Counted from the first letter of the stretch, positions 51,142 to 60,769 are shown. The stretch: DNA of 64,000 nucleotides from Rhizobium sp. Root483D2 (GCF_001426685.1 NZ_LMFB01000019.1:271958-335957); one strand, 5' to 3'. Numbers and translations: made by a program. Notes: generated by a model from the sequence alone, not told the origin.

Positions 51142-51600
51142 TCAGGCGCTTTCGACGGTCAACCGGCCGCCATTGCTGCCGATGACCTTGACGCGGGTGC
51201 CCGCAGGCAGGTCCGGACCGTTGACGGTCCAGGTGGTGTCGTCAAGCCGGATGCGGCCGCGTCCCTCGGCGATCGGCTGTTCCAGCACGGCGGTGCGGCC
51301 GATCAGGCTCGCGCCGCGCTGATTGAGCAGCGGCTCGTCCGACGTATCGCCCGAGCGGGCGAGCAGCCGGCGGCCGATGAGGGCGGCTGCGACGGACAGG
51401 ACCGCGAAGAATACCAGCTGTGCCTGCCAGACCCAGAAACCGGCGTCCCAGAACAAAAGCGAGAGAGCGCCGGTGATGATGGCCGCAATGCCGATCCAGA
51501 CGAGAAAGACGCCGGGCGCCACGACTTCGGCGGCGAGAAGAACGAGGCCCAGCACCCACCAGCTCCAGGGGCCAAGTTCGAGGATGACGCGCTCGATCAT
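51142..51600 (-). CDS. NfeD-family membrane protein (short form)
   Basis: A 152-residue inner-membrane protein. Two or three hydrophobic segments (about 12-45 and 55-78) are followed by an OB-fold-like C-terminal domain (RTAVLEQPIAEGRGRIRLDDTTWTV). This is the short NfeD form without the N-terminal ClpP-like protease. NfeD proteins pair with SPFH/band-7 proteins in the membrane; the partner gene lies immediately upstream, with three bases between stop and start. The role is membrane organisation or quality control by family knowledge, with no specific substrate. Confidence 0.92.
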   Translation of the reverse strand: MIERVILELGPWSWWVLGLVLLAAEVVAPGVFLVWIGIAAIITGALSLLFWDAGFWVWQAQLVFFAVLSVAAALIGRRLLARSGDTSDEPLLNQRGASLIGRTAVLEQPIAEGRGRIRLDDTTWTVNGPDLPAGTRVKVIGSNGGRLTVESA

Positions 51601-51603
51601 CGG

Positions 51604-52614
51604 TCAGCCTTCCCGCTTGGCCGTGTCGAACGGATTGCGGACTGGAACCGTGCGCGGCAAGGGCTGGCGCGTGGGTGAGGGTGCGTCACCGCCGCCATTG
51701 CCGAAGACTTCGCGGGCAATCGCGCCGATGCCGCCGAGCGAGCCGATCAGCGAGGAGGCTTCCATCGGCATCAGCACGATCTTCGAATTGGGCGCGGTGC
51801 CGATCGCAGCCATGGCTTCGGTATATTTCTGGGCGACGAAGTAGTTGATCGCCTGCACGTCGCCGGCGGCAATAGCCTCGGAGACCATTTTGGTGGCTTT
51901 GGCTTCGGCCTCGGCCAGGCGCTCGCGCGCTTCGGCATCGCGGAAGGCGGCTTCGCGCTGGCCTTCGGCCTGCAGGATGGCCGATTGCTTGGCACCTTCG
52001 GCGCGCAGGATCTGGGCGTTGCGCGAGCCTTCGGCTTCCAGGACCTGGGCGCGCTTTTCGCGCTCGGCCTTCATCTGGCGCGCCATGGCATCGACGAGAT
52101 CCTTCGGCGGCTGGATGTCCTTGATCTCGACGCGGGTCACCTTGATGCCCCAGGGGCCGACGGCTTCGTCGACCACATGCAGCAGCTTGTCGTTGATGAT
52201 TTCGCGGTTGGACAGGAGTTCGTCGAGGTCCATCGAGCCCATGACTGAGCGGATATTCGTCATCGTCAGGTTGAGGATGGCGCTCTGCAGATCGGAAACC
52301 TGATAGGCGGCCTCGGCGGCGTTCAGCACCTGATAGAAGGCGACGGCATCGGCAGCGCAGCTGGCATTGTCGCGGGTGATGACTTCCTGGGTGGGGACGT
52401 CGAGCACCTGTTCCATGACGTTCATCCGGGCGCCGATCTTGTCGATGAACGGGATGATGATGTTGAGGCCGGGCTCAAGCGTTCTGGTATAGCGGCCGAA
52501 ACGTTCCACCGTGTAGCGAAACCCCTGCGGCACCGTCTTGATGCCGGCAAACAGCACGAGGATGACGAGTACCACGAAGGCGATGACGACGATGTCCAGT
52601 CCGGCCAAAGGCAT
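51604..52614 (-). CDS. SPFH/band-7 (stomatin-like, QmcA-type) protein
   Basis: A 336-residue membrane-anchored SPFH protein. One N-terminal transmembrane helix (about 6-26) is followed by the band-7 domain (about 28-190: VPQGFRYTVERFGRYTRTLEPGLNIIIPF). A long coiled-coil rich in Ala, Glu and Arg (about 185-265) and a Gly-rich C-terminus complete it. Such proteins form ring-like oligomers in lipid microdomains, often with NfeD and FtsH. GGAG precedes ATG 52614. It forms a two-gene operon with nfeD downstream. Confidence 0.93.
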   Translation of the reverse strand: MPLAGLDIVVIAFVVLVILVLFAGIKTVPQGFRYTVERFGRYTRTLEPGLNIIIPFIDKIGARMNVMEQVLDVPTQEVITRDNASCAADAVAFYQVLNAAEAAYQVSDLQSAILNLTMTNIRSVMGSMDLDELLSNREIINDKLLHVVDEAVGPWGIKVTRVEIKDIQPPKDLVDAMARQMKAEREKRAQVLEAEGSRNAQILRAEGAKQSAILQAEGQREAAFRDAEARERLAEAEAKATKMVSEAIAAGDVQAINYFVAQKYTEAMAAIGTAPNSKIVLMPMEASSLIGSLGGIGAIAREVFGNGGGDAPSPTRQPLPRTVPVRNPFDTAKREG

Positions 52615-52769
52615 CCGGTTTCTCCCTTAAATGTTTGTTTCGCCGCACTTTACGCAACCAGCGGCAAGAAGCCAGCGGATTTCCCCATTCACAAGACGGG
52701 TTGTTTGCCTTAAAGAGCGCCCATTCGCTTACCGGTCGCAGCCTACCCGGTCAAAACAAGGACTAAACT

Positions 52770-53480
52770 ATGAAAACCATCGTGATCTGCTCCGGCGGAT
52801 TGGATTCCGTTTCGCTTGCCCACAAGGTGGCAGCCGAAAATACGCTTTTAGCGCTTCTCTCCTTCGACTATGGCCAGCGCCACAAAAAGGAGCTGGATTT
52901 TGCCGCCGCCTGTGCCGTGCGTTTGAACGTGCCGCATCATATCATCGATATCCGCGCGATCGGCGCGCATCTGACGGGGTCGGCGCTCACCGATGATATC
53001 GCCGTTCCCGACGGCCATTATGCCGAGGACACCATGAAGGCGACGGTTGTGCCCAACTGCAACGCCATCATGCTGGCGATCGCCTTCGGAGTTGCCGCCG
53101 CGCAGAAGGCGGATGCGGTGGCAACCGCCGTGCATGGCGGCGATCATTTCATCTACCCCGATTGCCGCCCCGGTTTCATCGATGCGTTCCAGGCCATGCA
53201 GAACCACGCGACGCAGGGTTATGCCGACGTCACGCTGCATGCGCCTTATGTGAATGGTTCGAAGGCCGATATCGTCACGGATGGTGCGAGGCACGGCACA
53301 CCGTTTGAAGAGACCTGGTCCTGCTACAAGGGCGGGATGCGGCATTGCGGGCGATGCGGAACCTGCGTCGAGCGGCGCGAGGCCTTTCACCTGGCAGCCA
53401 TTGCCGATCCGACCGGTTATGACGATGCGGATTTTTGGCTCTCGGCGACCGGCGGCTTTGTTTCTGCGGAGGTAAAGTGA
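52770..53480 (+). CDS. queC: 7-cyano-7-deazaguanine synthase
   Basis: QueC, 236 residues, converting 7-carboxy-7-deazaguanine to preQ0 with ATP and ammonia. The N-terminal PP-loop SGGLDSVSLAHK binds ATP. The C-terminal zinc cysteines are in SCYKGGMRHCGRCGTCVERREAF. First gene of the queC-queD-queE operon for queuosine precursor synthesis. AAGGA lies before ATG 52770. Its TGA overlaps the queD ATG by one base. No preQ1 riboswitch is recognisable in the 155 bases upstream. Confidence 0.96.
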   Translation: MKTIVICSGGLDSVSLAHKVAAENTLLALLSFDYGQRHKKELDFAAACAVRLNVPHHIIDIRAIGAHLTGSALTDDIAVPDGHYAEDTMKATVVPNCNAIMLAIAFGVAAAQKADAVATAVHGGDHFIYPDCRPGFIDAFQAMQNHATQGYADVTLHAPYVNGSKADIVTDGARHGTPFEETWSCYKGGMRHCGRCGTCVERREAFHLAAIADPTGYDDADFWLSATGGFVSAEVK

Positions 53481-53836
53481 TGTTCCGCATCAGCAAGGAA
53501 TTCCATTTCTCCGCCTCGCATCAGCTCACCAGCCTGCCTGCAGATCATCAATGCGCGCGGCTGCATGGGCATAATTACATCGTCGTAGTGGAGCTTGCAG
53601 CCGAAGAGTTGAACGAACACGGCTTCGTGCGCGACTATCACGAACTCTCGCCGCTCAAGCGCTATATCGACGAAACCTTCGATCACCGGCATCTCAACGA
53701 TGTGTTGGGCCATGACCGGGTGACGGCGGAATGCCTGGCGCGGCATTTCTATGATTGGTGCAAGGCGCATCTGCCGGAAACGGCCTCGGTGAAAGTCAGT
53801 GAGACGCCCAAGACCTGGGCGGAATACCGGCCGTGA
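53480..53836 (+). CDS. queD: 6-carboxy-5,6,7,8-tetrahydropterin synthase
   Basis: QueD, 118 residues, converting dihydroneopterin triphosphate to 6-carboxytetrahydropterin. Zinc-binding histidines are in FHFSASHQL and LHGHNYIV; catalytic Cys is in HQCARLHGH and Glu in [16 protein letters not shown] at the end of queC drives it, and the start is fixed by the TGATG overlap. It shares its stop with the queE GTG start. Confidence 0.95.
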   Translation: MFRISKEFHFSASHQLTSLPADHQCARLHGHNYIVVVELAAEELNEHGFVRDYHELSPLKRYIDETFDHRHLNDVLGHDRVTAECLARHFYDWCKAHLPETASVKVSETPKTWAEYRP

Positions 53837-54573
53837 CGGGGACCTCAGGAACCGGCACCATTCGCGTTTCGGAAATGTTCGGCCCGACGATCCAGGGCGA
53901 GGGCGTCCTGATCGGCCTGCCGACCGTTTTCGTGCGCACGGGCGGCTGTGATTACCGCTGTTCCTGGTGCGATAGTCTGCATGCCGTCGACAGCCGTTAT
54001 CGTGACGATTGGACGCCGATGACGCCGCAGGCGGTGTGGGAAGAGGTGAAGCGGCTGTCAGGCGGCGTGCCGCTTACCGTCTCGTTGTCGGGTGGAAATC
54101 CGGCGATCCAGCCACTGGCGGAGCTGATCCGACTCGGGCACCGGGATGGCTACCGCTTCGCGCTGGAAACCCAAGGGTCCGTCTCGAAGGACTGGTTTGC
54201 CGATCTCGACGTTCTGGTGCTCAGCCCCAAGCCGCCATCCAGCGGCATGGCGACGGACTGGGCACAGCTGGCAAACTGTCTTGAGGCCGCCGGCGCGCGG
54301 CCGCAAACGGTGCTGAAGATCGTCGTCTTCGACGCGGCCGACTATGCCTATGCCCGAGGCGTGGCGGCGCGCCACCCGCATTTGCCGGTCTATCTGCAGC
54401 CCGGCAACCACACGCCGCCTGACGGCGGCGAGGTCGATGCCGGCATCGACATGGACGGGATCGCAGACCGCATGCGCTGGCTGGTCGAAACAGTGACGCA
54501 GGATCGCTGGTTTGCCGCCCGTGTGCTGCCGCAGTTGCATGTGCTCCTGTGGGGCAACAGGCGCGGGGTTTAG
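53833..54573 (+). CDS. queE: 7-carboxy-7-deazaguanine synthase (radical SAM)
   Basis: QueE, 246 residues, a radical SAM enzyme that contracts 6-carboxytetrahydropterin to 7-carboxy-7-deazaguanine. The CxxxCxxC motif is CDYRCSWC, preceded by [23 protein letters not shown]. It starts with GTG at 53833, overlapping the queD stop as GTGA. Its TAG overlaps the stop codon of convergent hemH. The pathway ends at preQ0; queF, tgt and queA are not in the window. Confidence 0.95.
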   Translation: MTGTSGTGTIRVSEMFGPTIQGEGVLIGLPTVFVRTGGCDYRCSWCDSLHAVDSRYRDDWTPMTPQAVWEEVKRLSGGVPLTVSLSGGNPAIQPLAELIRLGHRDGYRFALETQGSVSKDWFADLDVLVLSPKPPSSGMATDWAQLANCLEAAGARPQTVLKIVVFDAADYAYARGVAARHPHLPVYLQPGNHTPPDGGEVDAGIDMDGIADRMRWLVETVTQDRWFAARVLPQLHVLLWGNRRGV

Positions 54574-55604
54574 GCCCAGCCCATCAATTCGCGGCGCACC
54601 ACATGTTCGAGCACGGTCATGCCGCCCTCACTGTCGTTCAGGCAGGGAATGTGGGTGAATTTCTCGCCGCCGGCATGGTGGAAGGTTTCGGCTGCTTCCA
54701 CGGCGATTTCTTCCAGGGTCTCGAGACAATCGGACACGAAGCCGGGATTGATGACGGCAATGCGCTTGACGCCGTCCTGGCCGAGCTTTTCCACCGTCTT
54801 GTCGGTATAGGGCTGCAGCCATTCTTCCGGCCCGAAGCGGGACTGGAAGGTGACCTGCAGTTTCTCCTTCGACCAGCCAAGCTTTTCGCGCACCAGCCGC
54901 GCGGTCTTGTAGCACTGGCAATGATAGGGATCGCCCTTCATGAAATAGGATTTCGGGATGCCATGGAAGGAGGTCAGCACCACCTCCGGCTCCCAGTCGA
55001 GCGTGGCAAGATGCTGGGTGATCGAATTGGCCAGCGCCTCGATATAGACCGGGTCGTCATGATAGGGCGCAACGGTGCGCAGCGCCGGCTGCCAGCGCAT
55101 CTTCAACAGCGCCTTGAAGGCCTCGTCGTTGACGGTTGCGGTCGTTGCGGCCGCATATTGCGGATAGAGCGGGAAGACGAGGATCTTTTCGCAGCCGTCC
55201 TTCTGCAGTTCGTCCATCTTCGAGCGGATCGACGGCTGGCCGTAGCGCATGGCCCAATCGACGCGGATATTGGGCAGGTCTGCAAAGGACCGGGCCATGA
55301 TCTCGGCCTGGTTGCGGGTATAGGTGCGCAGGTAGCTCTCGTTCAGATCCTTGTTCCAGATCGTCTCATAGGCCTTGCCGACCTTGGCCGGCCGGGTGTT
55401 GAGCACGATGCCGAACAGGATCGGATACCAGAAGAACGGCGACCATTCGATCACCCGCCGGTCCATCAGGAATTCCTTGAGATACCGGCGCATCGACACT
55501 TTGTCGGTGCCATCCGGCGTGCCGAGATTGACCAGCAGCACACCCACCTTGCCGAACTTGACGGGGGGATGGTTCGGTACGGTCGTCTGAATGGCGGCGG
55601 TCAT
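54570..55604 (-). CDS. hemH: ferrochelatase
   Basis: Ferrochelatase, 344 residues, inserting ferrous iron into protoporphyrin IX, the last step of haem synthesis. The family signature [25 protein letters not shown] contains the catalytic His, and LVNLGTPDG is at the N-terminus. The start MTAAIQTT at 55604 fits family length; the frame is open to 55829 but that extension is not family-like. The last codon overlaps the queE stop by three bases (54570-54573), a tail-to-tail overlap. Membrane-associated or soluble at the inner face. Confidence 0.95.
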   Translation of the reverse strand: MTAAIQTTVPNHPPVKFGKVGVLLVNLGTPDGTDKVSMRRYLKEFLMDRRVIEWSPFFWYPILFGIVLNTRPAKVGKAYETIWNKDLNESYLRTYTRNQAEIMARSFADLPNIRVDWAMRYGQPSIRSKMDELQKDGCEKILVFPLYPQYAAATTATVNDEAFKALLKMRWQPALRTVAPYHDDPVYIEALANSITQHLATLDWEPEVVLTSFHGIPKSYFMKGDPYHCQCYKTARLVREKLGWSKEKLQVTFQSRFGPEEWLQPYTDKTVEKLGQDGVKRIAVINPGFVSDCLETLEEIAVEAAETFHHAGGEKFTHIPCLNDSEGGMTVLEHVVRRELMGWA

Positions 55605-55674
55605 GGCATATCCTGCATTATCGGGGCGGCGTCTCTTATACGGTAAGCGGCGTCTGCGGTTCATGCCGTTCTTA

Positions 55675-55708
55675 AAAAGAAAAACCGGCCCGGGGAACCC
55701 CGGACCGG
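55675..55708 (-). terminator. terminator of the 5'-nucleotidase gene
   Basis: Minus strand: CCGGTCCGGGG-tt-CCCCGGGCCGG (11 bp, one G-U pair, very tight loop) followed by TTTTTCTTTTT. It lies about 37 bases after the nucleotidase stop and before hemH. Confidence 0.8.
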
Positions 55709-55744
55709 CCGATTGGCAAGAGACATATTGTCTTACCTGTTTTC

Positions 55745-57631
55745 TCACTTGGCAGGGATCGTCAGCTCCTTGCCGATTTCCAGATGCCGTGGGGCCGGGT
55801 TGCCGTTGGCGCTGGCAATGGTCTTCCACAATTCGCCATTGCCGTAGACGGCCTTGGCCAGATCCCAGAGCGTATCGCCCCTGACGATGACATGCTTGGT
55901 TTCGGCCGCCGCTGGCGTTGCCGGCTTGGTTTCCGGTGTCGCGGTTTCCGCTGTTGCAGGCTTTGCATCGGTGGTCACGGCCGGGTCGGTGCTGGTTTGC
56001 GTCGAAGGCTCGGCTGGGGTCGCTGCAGCGATTTCTGTGATGCGGCCGTCGGTCGTCGGTTTGTAGGGATTGTTGGCCGTCAGGTAGTCGGCAAGAACCG
56101 TCTCAAGTCCTGGACCGTAGTCATAGGCATTTTCTCCCTTGGTCTTGAAGACGCTGTAACCGTCGCCGCCATTGCGCATGAAATTGTTGGTGACGACATT
56201 GTAGGTCTTGCCCGCATCAAGCGGCACATAGGCTTCGCCTTCCTTGACCTCGACGACGGAGAGACGGCTGCCGACGGGGCGGGATTTGTCGAAGGAGAAT
56301 TTCATGCCGGCCACCTGCGGGAAGCGGCCGCCGAATTGCTCGATCTGGCTCAGGCCGTTTTCCAGTGCGGCGCTGATGTCGGCGCCCTTGATCTGCAAGG
56401 TGGCAACCGTGTTCTGGAACGGAAGGACGGCGATGGCTTCGCCCATCGAGACATCACCGGCATCGATGGAGGCGCGCAAGCCGCCACCATTGGTGATGGC
56501 GATGGTCACGCCCTGACCCTTGACGCGGTCGAGCATGGCATCGGCCACCAGGTCGCCCATTTCGCATTCCTTGGTGCGGCAGGAATCGCGGCTGCCGTCG
56601 ATCGCAGCTTCCGTCTTGCCAATGATCTTGGCCTTCAGCTCGTCGATCGGCTTTGCCATTTCCTTGACGCGGGCCACGACGGCCTCGTCGGGCTTGAATT
56701 TGGAATCGATCAGGATCGGATCGCCCTTGGCGGACTTGACGACGCCATTATCATCGAAGGTGACGACGAGATCGCCGAGATATTTGCTGTAGGAACCGGC
56801 CTGCACGACCGGCACCTTGTAGCCGCCGGGATTGTCGGCCAGCGACGGATACGGACCTTCGGCCTTTGCGTCGGTGTTGGACAGGAGGCTGTGCGAATGG
56901 CCGCCGACGACCACGTCGATATCGGGGATTTTCGCAATCACCGCAAGCTCGCGCGGATAGCCGATATGGGTGAGCGCGATGATCTTGTTGACGCCCTGTT
57001 TCTTCAGGTCCTGCACGGCGGCGGAGATCGTATCGACGTCGATGCCGATCAGAACATTTTCGCCCGGCGAGGAGATTTCGGTCGTGTCATTGGTGACCGC
57101 GCCGACAATGCCGATCTTCTGGCCGCCGACATCCAGCACCACGGAAGGCTTGATGCGATCAACCAGCTTGGACTTGTAGCCGGCCAGGACATTCGAGGAG
57201 ATGACCGGGAAGGTGACCTTGTCGAGGAACGTGGCCAGGCCGTCTTCACCATCGTCGAATTCGTGATTGCCGACGGTCAAGGCATCGAACTTCATCAGGT
57301 TGAGGAATTCCGCTTCAGCCGCGCCCTTGTAGGTCGTGTAGAACAGCGAGCCCTGGAAATTGTCGCCGCCGTTGAGCAGCAGCACGTTCTTGCCGGTCAA
57401 TTCCTGGCGCTTCTGGTCGATGGCCGTCTTCAGGCGGGCGACGCCGCCGAAGCATTCATTCTTGCCCTCTTCCTCGGCCGAGCAGGTGGAATCGTATTTG
57501 TTGATCGATTCGATGCGCGAATGGAAATCGTTGATATGCAAAATGTTCAATTCATAATCGGCGAAGGCGGCCCCGGATGAAAGTGCAAGGATGGAGGCTG
57601 TCAGCAGCCCGGTTCGCAATTGTCTGATCAA
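55745..57631 (-). CDS. periplasmic 5'-nucleotidase / metallophosphatase with C-terminal LysM
   Basis: A 628-residue exported enzyme of the UshA/5'-nucleotidase family. The start is TTG at 57631 with AGGAGA seven bases upstream, giving MIRQLRTGLLTASILALSSG, a clean signal peptide (cleavage near AAFA). The ATG at 57712 lies in an unrelated stretch. The metallophosphatase domain has metal motifs ILHINDFHSR, LLNGGDNFQG, TVGNHEFDD and VVGGHSHS. The C-terminal substrate domain includes NNFMRNGGDGYSVF. A Thr/Ala/Pro linker (about 525-575) leads to a LysM domain (about 578-627: VIVRGDTLWDLAKAVYG) that would bind peptidoglycan. The fusion suggests a wall-anchored nucleotide scavenger. Confidence 0.92.
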   Translation of the reverse strand: MIRQLRTGLLTASILALSSGAAFADYELNILHINDFHSRIESINKYDSTCSAEEEGKNECFGGVARLKTAIDQKRQELTGKNVLLLNGGDNFQGSLFYTTYKGAAEAEFLNLMKFDALTVGNHEFDDGEDGLATFLDKVTFPVISSNVLAGYKSKLVDRIKPSVVLDVGGQKIGIVGAVTNDTTEISSPGENVLIGIDVDTISAAVQDLKKQGVNKIIALTHIGYPRELAVIAKIPDIDVVVGGHSHSLLSNTDAKAEGPYPSLADNPGGYKVPVVQAGSYSKYLGDLVVTFDDNGVVKSAKGDPILIDSKFKPDEAVVARVKEMAKPIDELKAKIIGKTEAAIDGSRDSCRTKECEMGDLVADAMLDRVKGQGVTIAITNGGGLRASIDAGDVSMGEAIAVLPFQNTVATLQIKGADISAALENGLSQIEQFGGRFPQVAGMKFSFDKSRPVGSRLSVVEVKEGEAYVPLDAGKTYNVVTNNFMRNGGDGYSVFKTKGENAYDYGPGLETVLADYLTANNPYKPTTDGRITEIAAATPAEPSTQTSTDPAVTTDAKPATAETATPETKPATPAAAETKHVIVRGDTLWDLAKAVYGNGELWKTIASANGNPAPRHLEIGKELTIPAK

Positions 57632-57802
57632 GGGAATGTCTCCTGTTCTGGCGTTTGTGGTCGGTATCGTAGAGCACGGCTGTGACAGTTGGGTCGGAGC
57701 GGATGGTTTCACTTGGCCTTACCGACTTCAAGCCCTAAATCGCCTTATCCCTTTGTTGCATTGCAGCAAGGTTAAAATCGAAGGTTGCTAGAGGTGACAG
57801 AT

Positions 57803-57838
57803 AAAAAGAAAAACCCTCCGGGCGTGAGGCCCGAAGGG
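57803..57838 (-). terminator. terminator of the Omp10-like gene
   Basis: Minus strand: CCCTTCGGGC-ctcac-GCCCGGAGGG (10 bp, one G-U pair) followed by TTTTTCTTTTT. It lies about 35 bases after the lipoprotein stop. Confidence 0.85.
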
Positions 57839-57871
57839 TTTTGATAGTCGACATCGCAAAAACGCGTTAGC

Positions 57872-58240
57872 TCAGGCCTTGCGCGACAGCGAGAACTGCG
57901 CGCCGGAATCGGTGGTGCAGTTGAGCTGCGAGGTCGTCACCATGGCGCAATTGACCTTGGACTGGGTCTTTCGCAGCACCGAATACATGTTGATCTCAAC
58001 CAGTTGTGGCGAAAGATTGGTATAGGTGCCGGATGCGATTTCCTGGTTCGTGTCGGTCGTGCGCGTGCTGAAGGTTCCGCCTGCAAAGGTGGAGACGACC
58101 CCGTTGGGATCAACCCAGGCGCCCTGGACGCCAACGGGCGCCATCTGGCGGCTCTGCGGCAGTTCCCGCACTTCGCGCGTCCCCTGGCAGGAGGCCAGAG
58201 CTACGGCGGACAGAACTGTCAGGATGGCGATCGGCTTCAT
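57872..58240 (-). CDS. omp10: Omp10-like outer-membrane lipoprotein
   Basis: A 122-residue lipoprotein. The lipobox is ALASC with Cys18 as the lipidation site, after a short signal peptide (MKPIAILTVLSAV). The mature domain closely resembles Brucella Omp10: GVQGAWVDPNGVVSTFAGG, TRTTDTNQ, LSPQLVEINM, KVNCAM and SQLNCT are all in order, with two Cys that could form a disulfide. Surface or outer-membrane location is by homology; the molecular role is unknown. The start at 58240 is fixed by the signal peptide; ATGs upstream to 58354 are not used. It lies downstream of the hss terminator. Confidence 0.88.
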   Translation of the reverse strand: MKPIAILTVLSAVALASCQGTREVRELPQSRQMAPVGVQGAWVDPNGVVSTFAGGTFSTRTTDTNQEIASGTYTNLSPQLVEINMYSVLRKTQSKVNCAMVTTSQLNCTTDSGAQFSLSRKA

Positions 58241-58353
58241 AAGGGTCTCCCGGAGGCTGCGCGGTAAGCTGTCTATCGATTGAAAAAACCATGCCGTGAT
58301 CAGGAGTTGAATGCAAGAGTGCGGCATGAGCACGGCAGGTATTATTCGGTCCA

Positions 58354-58388
58354 TAACGAAAACGCCCGGAGATCGTTCCCCGGGCGTT
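58354..58388 (-). terminator. hss terminator
   Basis: Minus strand: AACGCCCGG-loop-CCGGGCGTT (9-bp stem, 58388-58361) followed by TTCGTT. It lies about 25 bases after the homospermidine synthase stop. Confidence 0.75.
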
Positions 58389-58413
58389 CAATATTCAAGC
58401 CTTATCAGTCAGT

Positions 58414-59865
58414 TCAGCGAACGAGGATGTTCTTGAACTGCCAGGGATCCTTGGTGTCGAGATCTTCCGGGAACAGGCCCGGACGGCCGTCGAGCGGGGT
58501 CCAGTCGGTATAATGGCCTTCAACCGGGCCGAGATACGGTGTCTGCACTTCGAGGCAACGCTTGTAGTCGACCTCGTCGGCTTCGACGATGCCGGCATTC
58601 GGGTTTTCCAGCGCCCAGACCATGCCCGAGAGAACGGCCGAGGTTACCTGCAGGCCGGTCGCGTTCTGATACGGCGCGATGCGGCGGGTTTCTTCCAGCG
58701 ACAGGCGCGAACCGAACCAGTAGGCGTTCTTGTCGTGGCCATAGAGCAGCACGCCGAGTTCGTCGATGCCATCGACCAGCTCATGCTCGTCGAGAACGTG
58801 GTGGACCGGCTGTGCATTGCCGCCATTGCCGAACATTTCATGCAGCGACAGGACGGCGTCATTGGCCGGATGATAGGCGTAATGGCAGGTCGGGCGGAAC
58901 GTCACGTCGCCGTCCTTATCCTTCACCGTGAAATAGTCGGCGATCGAGATCGACTCGTTGTGGGTGACGAGGAAGCCATATTGCGGGCCCGGCGTCGGGC
59001 ACCAGGTGCGGACGCGGGTGTTGGCGCCCGGCTGTTCCAGATAGATGGCCGCCTGGCAGCCCTTCTTGTGCTTCTTGGCGTTCTTCGGCATCCAGTTTTC
59101 GTGCGTGCCCCAGCCGAGTTCGGCAGGCTGCAGGCCTTCGGAAATGAAGCCTTCGACCGACCAAGTGTTCCAGAAGACGTTGAGCGGCTTCGGGTTCTTG
59201 GTCAGCTGCGTATCGCGCTCGGCAATATGAATGCCCTTGACGCCGGTCTTCTTCATCAGCTTGGCCCAGCCTTCGCGGTCATGCTGGTCGGGCTCGTCGA
59301 ACTTGATGTCGAGATCGTTGGCAAGGTTAACCAGAGCCTGCTTGACGAACCAGGAGACCATGCCCGGGTTGGCGCCGCAGGTGGATACGGCTGTCGCGCC
59401 GCCTGGGTTCTTGGCCTTTTCCTTGCGCAGGGTTTCGCGCAGCGCATAGTTGGTGCGCTCGGAGTTCTTCATGTTCTTGTCGAAATAGAAGCCCAGCCAA
59501 GGCTCGATAACCGTGTCGATATAAAGCACGTCGAGCTTGCGGCAGAGTTTCATCAGGTCGACCGAGCCGGTATCGACCGACAGGTTGACGCAGAAGCCCT
59601 GGCCGCCGCCTTCGGTGAGAAGCGGCTTCAAGAGGTCCTTGTAGTTGTCCTTGGTGACATATTCCTTGATGTGGCGGACGCCATGCTTGGCAAGGATTTC
59701 CATGTCGCCTGCGTCTTCGCGCGGGTCGATGACAACCATCCGGCTCTTGTCGAACTTAAAGTGGCGCTCGATCAGGGGCAGGGTGCCGCGGCCGATGGAG
59801 CCAAAGCCGATCATGACGATCGGGCCGGTGATTTCGCCGTGAATCGGGTAGGTTGTTTCTGCCAT
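58414..59865 (-). CDS. hss: homospermidine synthase
   Basis: NAD-dependent homospermidine synthase, 483 residues, condensing two putrescine molecules (or spermidine plus putrescine) to homospermidine, the main long polyamine of many rhizobia. The Rossmann motif VMIGFGSIGRGTLPLIERH is near the N-terminus (about 15-33). DTVIEPWLGFYFD and STCGANPGMVSWFVKQAL follow as in saccharopine-dehydrogenase-like enzymes. GGAGA precedes ATG 59865; the frame is open to 59928 without a site. It is a single gene with terminator; no other polyamine gene is in the window. Confidence 0.95.
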   Translation of the reverse strand: MAETTYPIHGEITGPIVMIGFGSIGRGTLPLIERHFKFDKSRMVVIDPREDAGDMEILAKHGVRHIKEYVTKDNYKDLLKPLLTEGGGQGFCVNLSVDTGSVDLMKLCRKLDVLYIDTVIEPWLGFYFDKNMKNSERTNYALRETLRKEKAKNPGGATAVSTCGANPGMVSWFVKQALVNLANDLDIKFDEPDQHDREGWAKLMKKTGVKGIHIAERDTQLTKNPKPLNVFWNTWSVEGFISEGLQPAELGWGTHENWMPKNAKKHKKGCQAAIYLEQPGANTRVRTWCPTPGPQYGFLVTHNESISIADYFTVKDKDGDVTFRPTCHYAYHPANDAVLSLHEMFGNGGNAQPVHHVLDEHELVDGIDELGVLLYGHDKNAYWFGSRLSLEETRRIAPYQNATGLQVTSAVLSGMVWALENPNAGIVEADEVDYKRCLEVQTPYLGPVEGHYTDWTPLDGRPGLFPEDLDTKDPWQFKNILVR

Positions 59866-60040
59866 TTCGTTTTGTCTCCTGCGGACGGGTTCGTCTGGTG
59901 TGAACGGCATATAATGCCTGTCTTTCACTTGAAAGGCCCTAGAGCATAGATTTCTGTCACAATAAAGGGTGACACGGCAACTCGGCCGGTTTGTAGCATG
60001 CGGCCGATGACAGGTTTGTGGATGGCGGGAGAGGCGGTTC

Positions 60041-60688
60041 TCAATCCGTCTTCGTTATTTGCTGAGACCAGTGCTTCACAGTTCCGGCCATCGTCTTCAG
60101 GTGGTCGGCGGCCGAGAAGCCGGAGATCGTCTTGCGCGGTTTCAGGTCGTGATCGCCGTCTTCCAGCCAGAGAATGCGGATGTTGCCGGAGAGTGCGTAG
60201 CTTGCAACTTCCTCGCGCGTTCCGAATTCGTCGCGGGTTCCCTGGCAGATGAGCGTGGGCGTTTTCAGCTCCGCCAGATGCTGCGTGCGCAGGCTTTCAG
60301 GCTTGCCCGGCGGATGAAAGGGATAGCCGAGGCAGAGCAGGCCGGCGATCTCTCCCCGCGACAAAAGGTCATCGGCCACCATGCTGGCAACGCGGCCGCC
60401 CATCGACTTGCCGCCGATGATCAAAGGCCCGGTTGCACCGAGTGCGGCAATGGCTGCCAGATATTTGGGGATCAGCTTTTCTGCTTTTGGCGGCGGTTTG
60501 CGTGCGCCGGAACTGCGGCGGGCAGCCATGTAGCCGAACTCGAAGCGGACGACGCGAAATCCTTCGGCGACAAGGGCCGCCGTGGCTGCATTCATCGATG
60601 CGGAATCCATCGGGGCACCGGCGCCATGGGCGAGAAGGATTGTTATCGCCGCGTTGGCCGCGCCGTCGATGAGAAAGTTCTGTTCCAT
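60041..60688 (-). CDS. alpha/beta hydrolase (dienelactone-hydrolase-like, KANL3/Tex30 type)
   Basis: A 215-residue compact alpha/beta hydrolase. The oxyanion region is LLAHGAGAPMDS, the nucleophile Ser is in IGGKSMGGRVAS, the Asp in GTRDEFG and the His in DGDHDLKP. The motif arrangement fits the predicted-hydrolase group COG3571. Substrate unknown; soluble. It sits between hss and maiA on the same strand with gaps of 175 and 81 bases, so co-transcription with the homogentisate genes upstream is possible but unproven. Confidence 0.87.
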   Translation of the reverse strand: MEQNFLIDGAANAAITILLAHGAGAPMDSASMNAATAALVAEGFRVVRFEFGYMAARRSSGARKPPPKAEKLIPKYLAAIAALGATGPLIIGGKSMGGRVASMVADDLLSRGEIAGLLCLGYPFHPPGKPESLRTQHLAELKTPTLICQGTRDEFGTREEVASYALSGNIRILWLEDGDHDLKPRKTISGFSAADHLKTMAGTVKHWSQQITKTD

Positions 60689-60769
60689 GGCGAAGCCTGC
60701 GTCTGATTGCCGGGATGGCCGTTATGCCAAGAACAGCTTCCGGCGGAAAGCAGCCTGACCGGCATTTTC

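Noticed and set aside
52615..52769. Possible preQ1 riboswitch before queC
   Set aside because: The region shows no recognisable preQ1-I or preQ1-II pseudoknot pattern, and the Shine-Dalgarno is not obviously paired.
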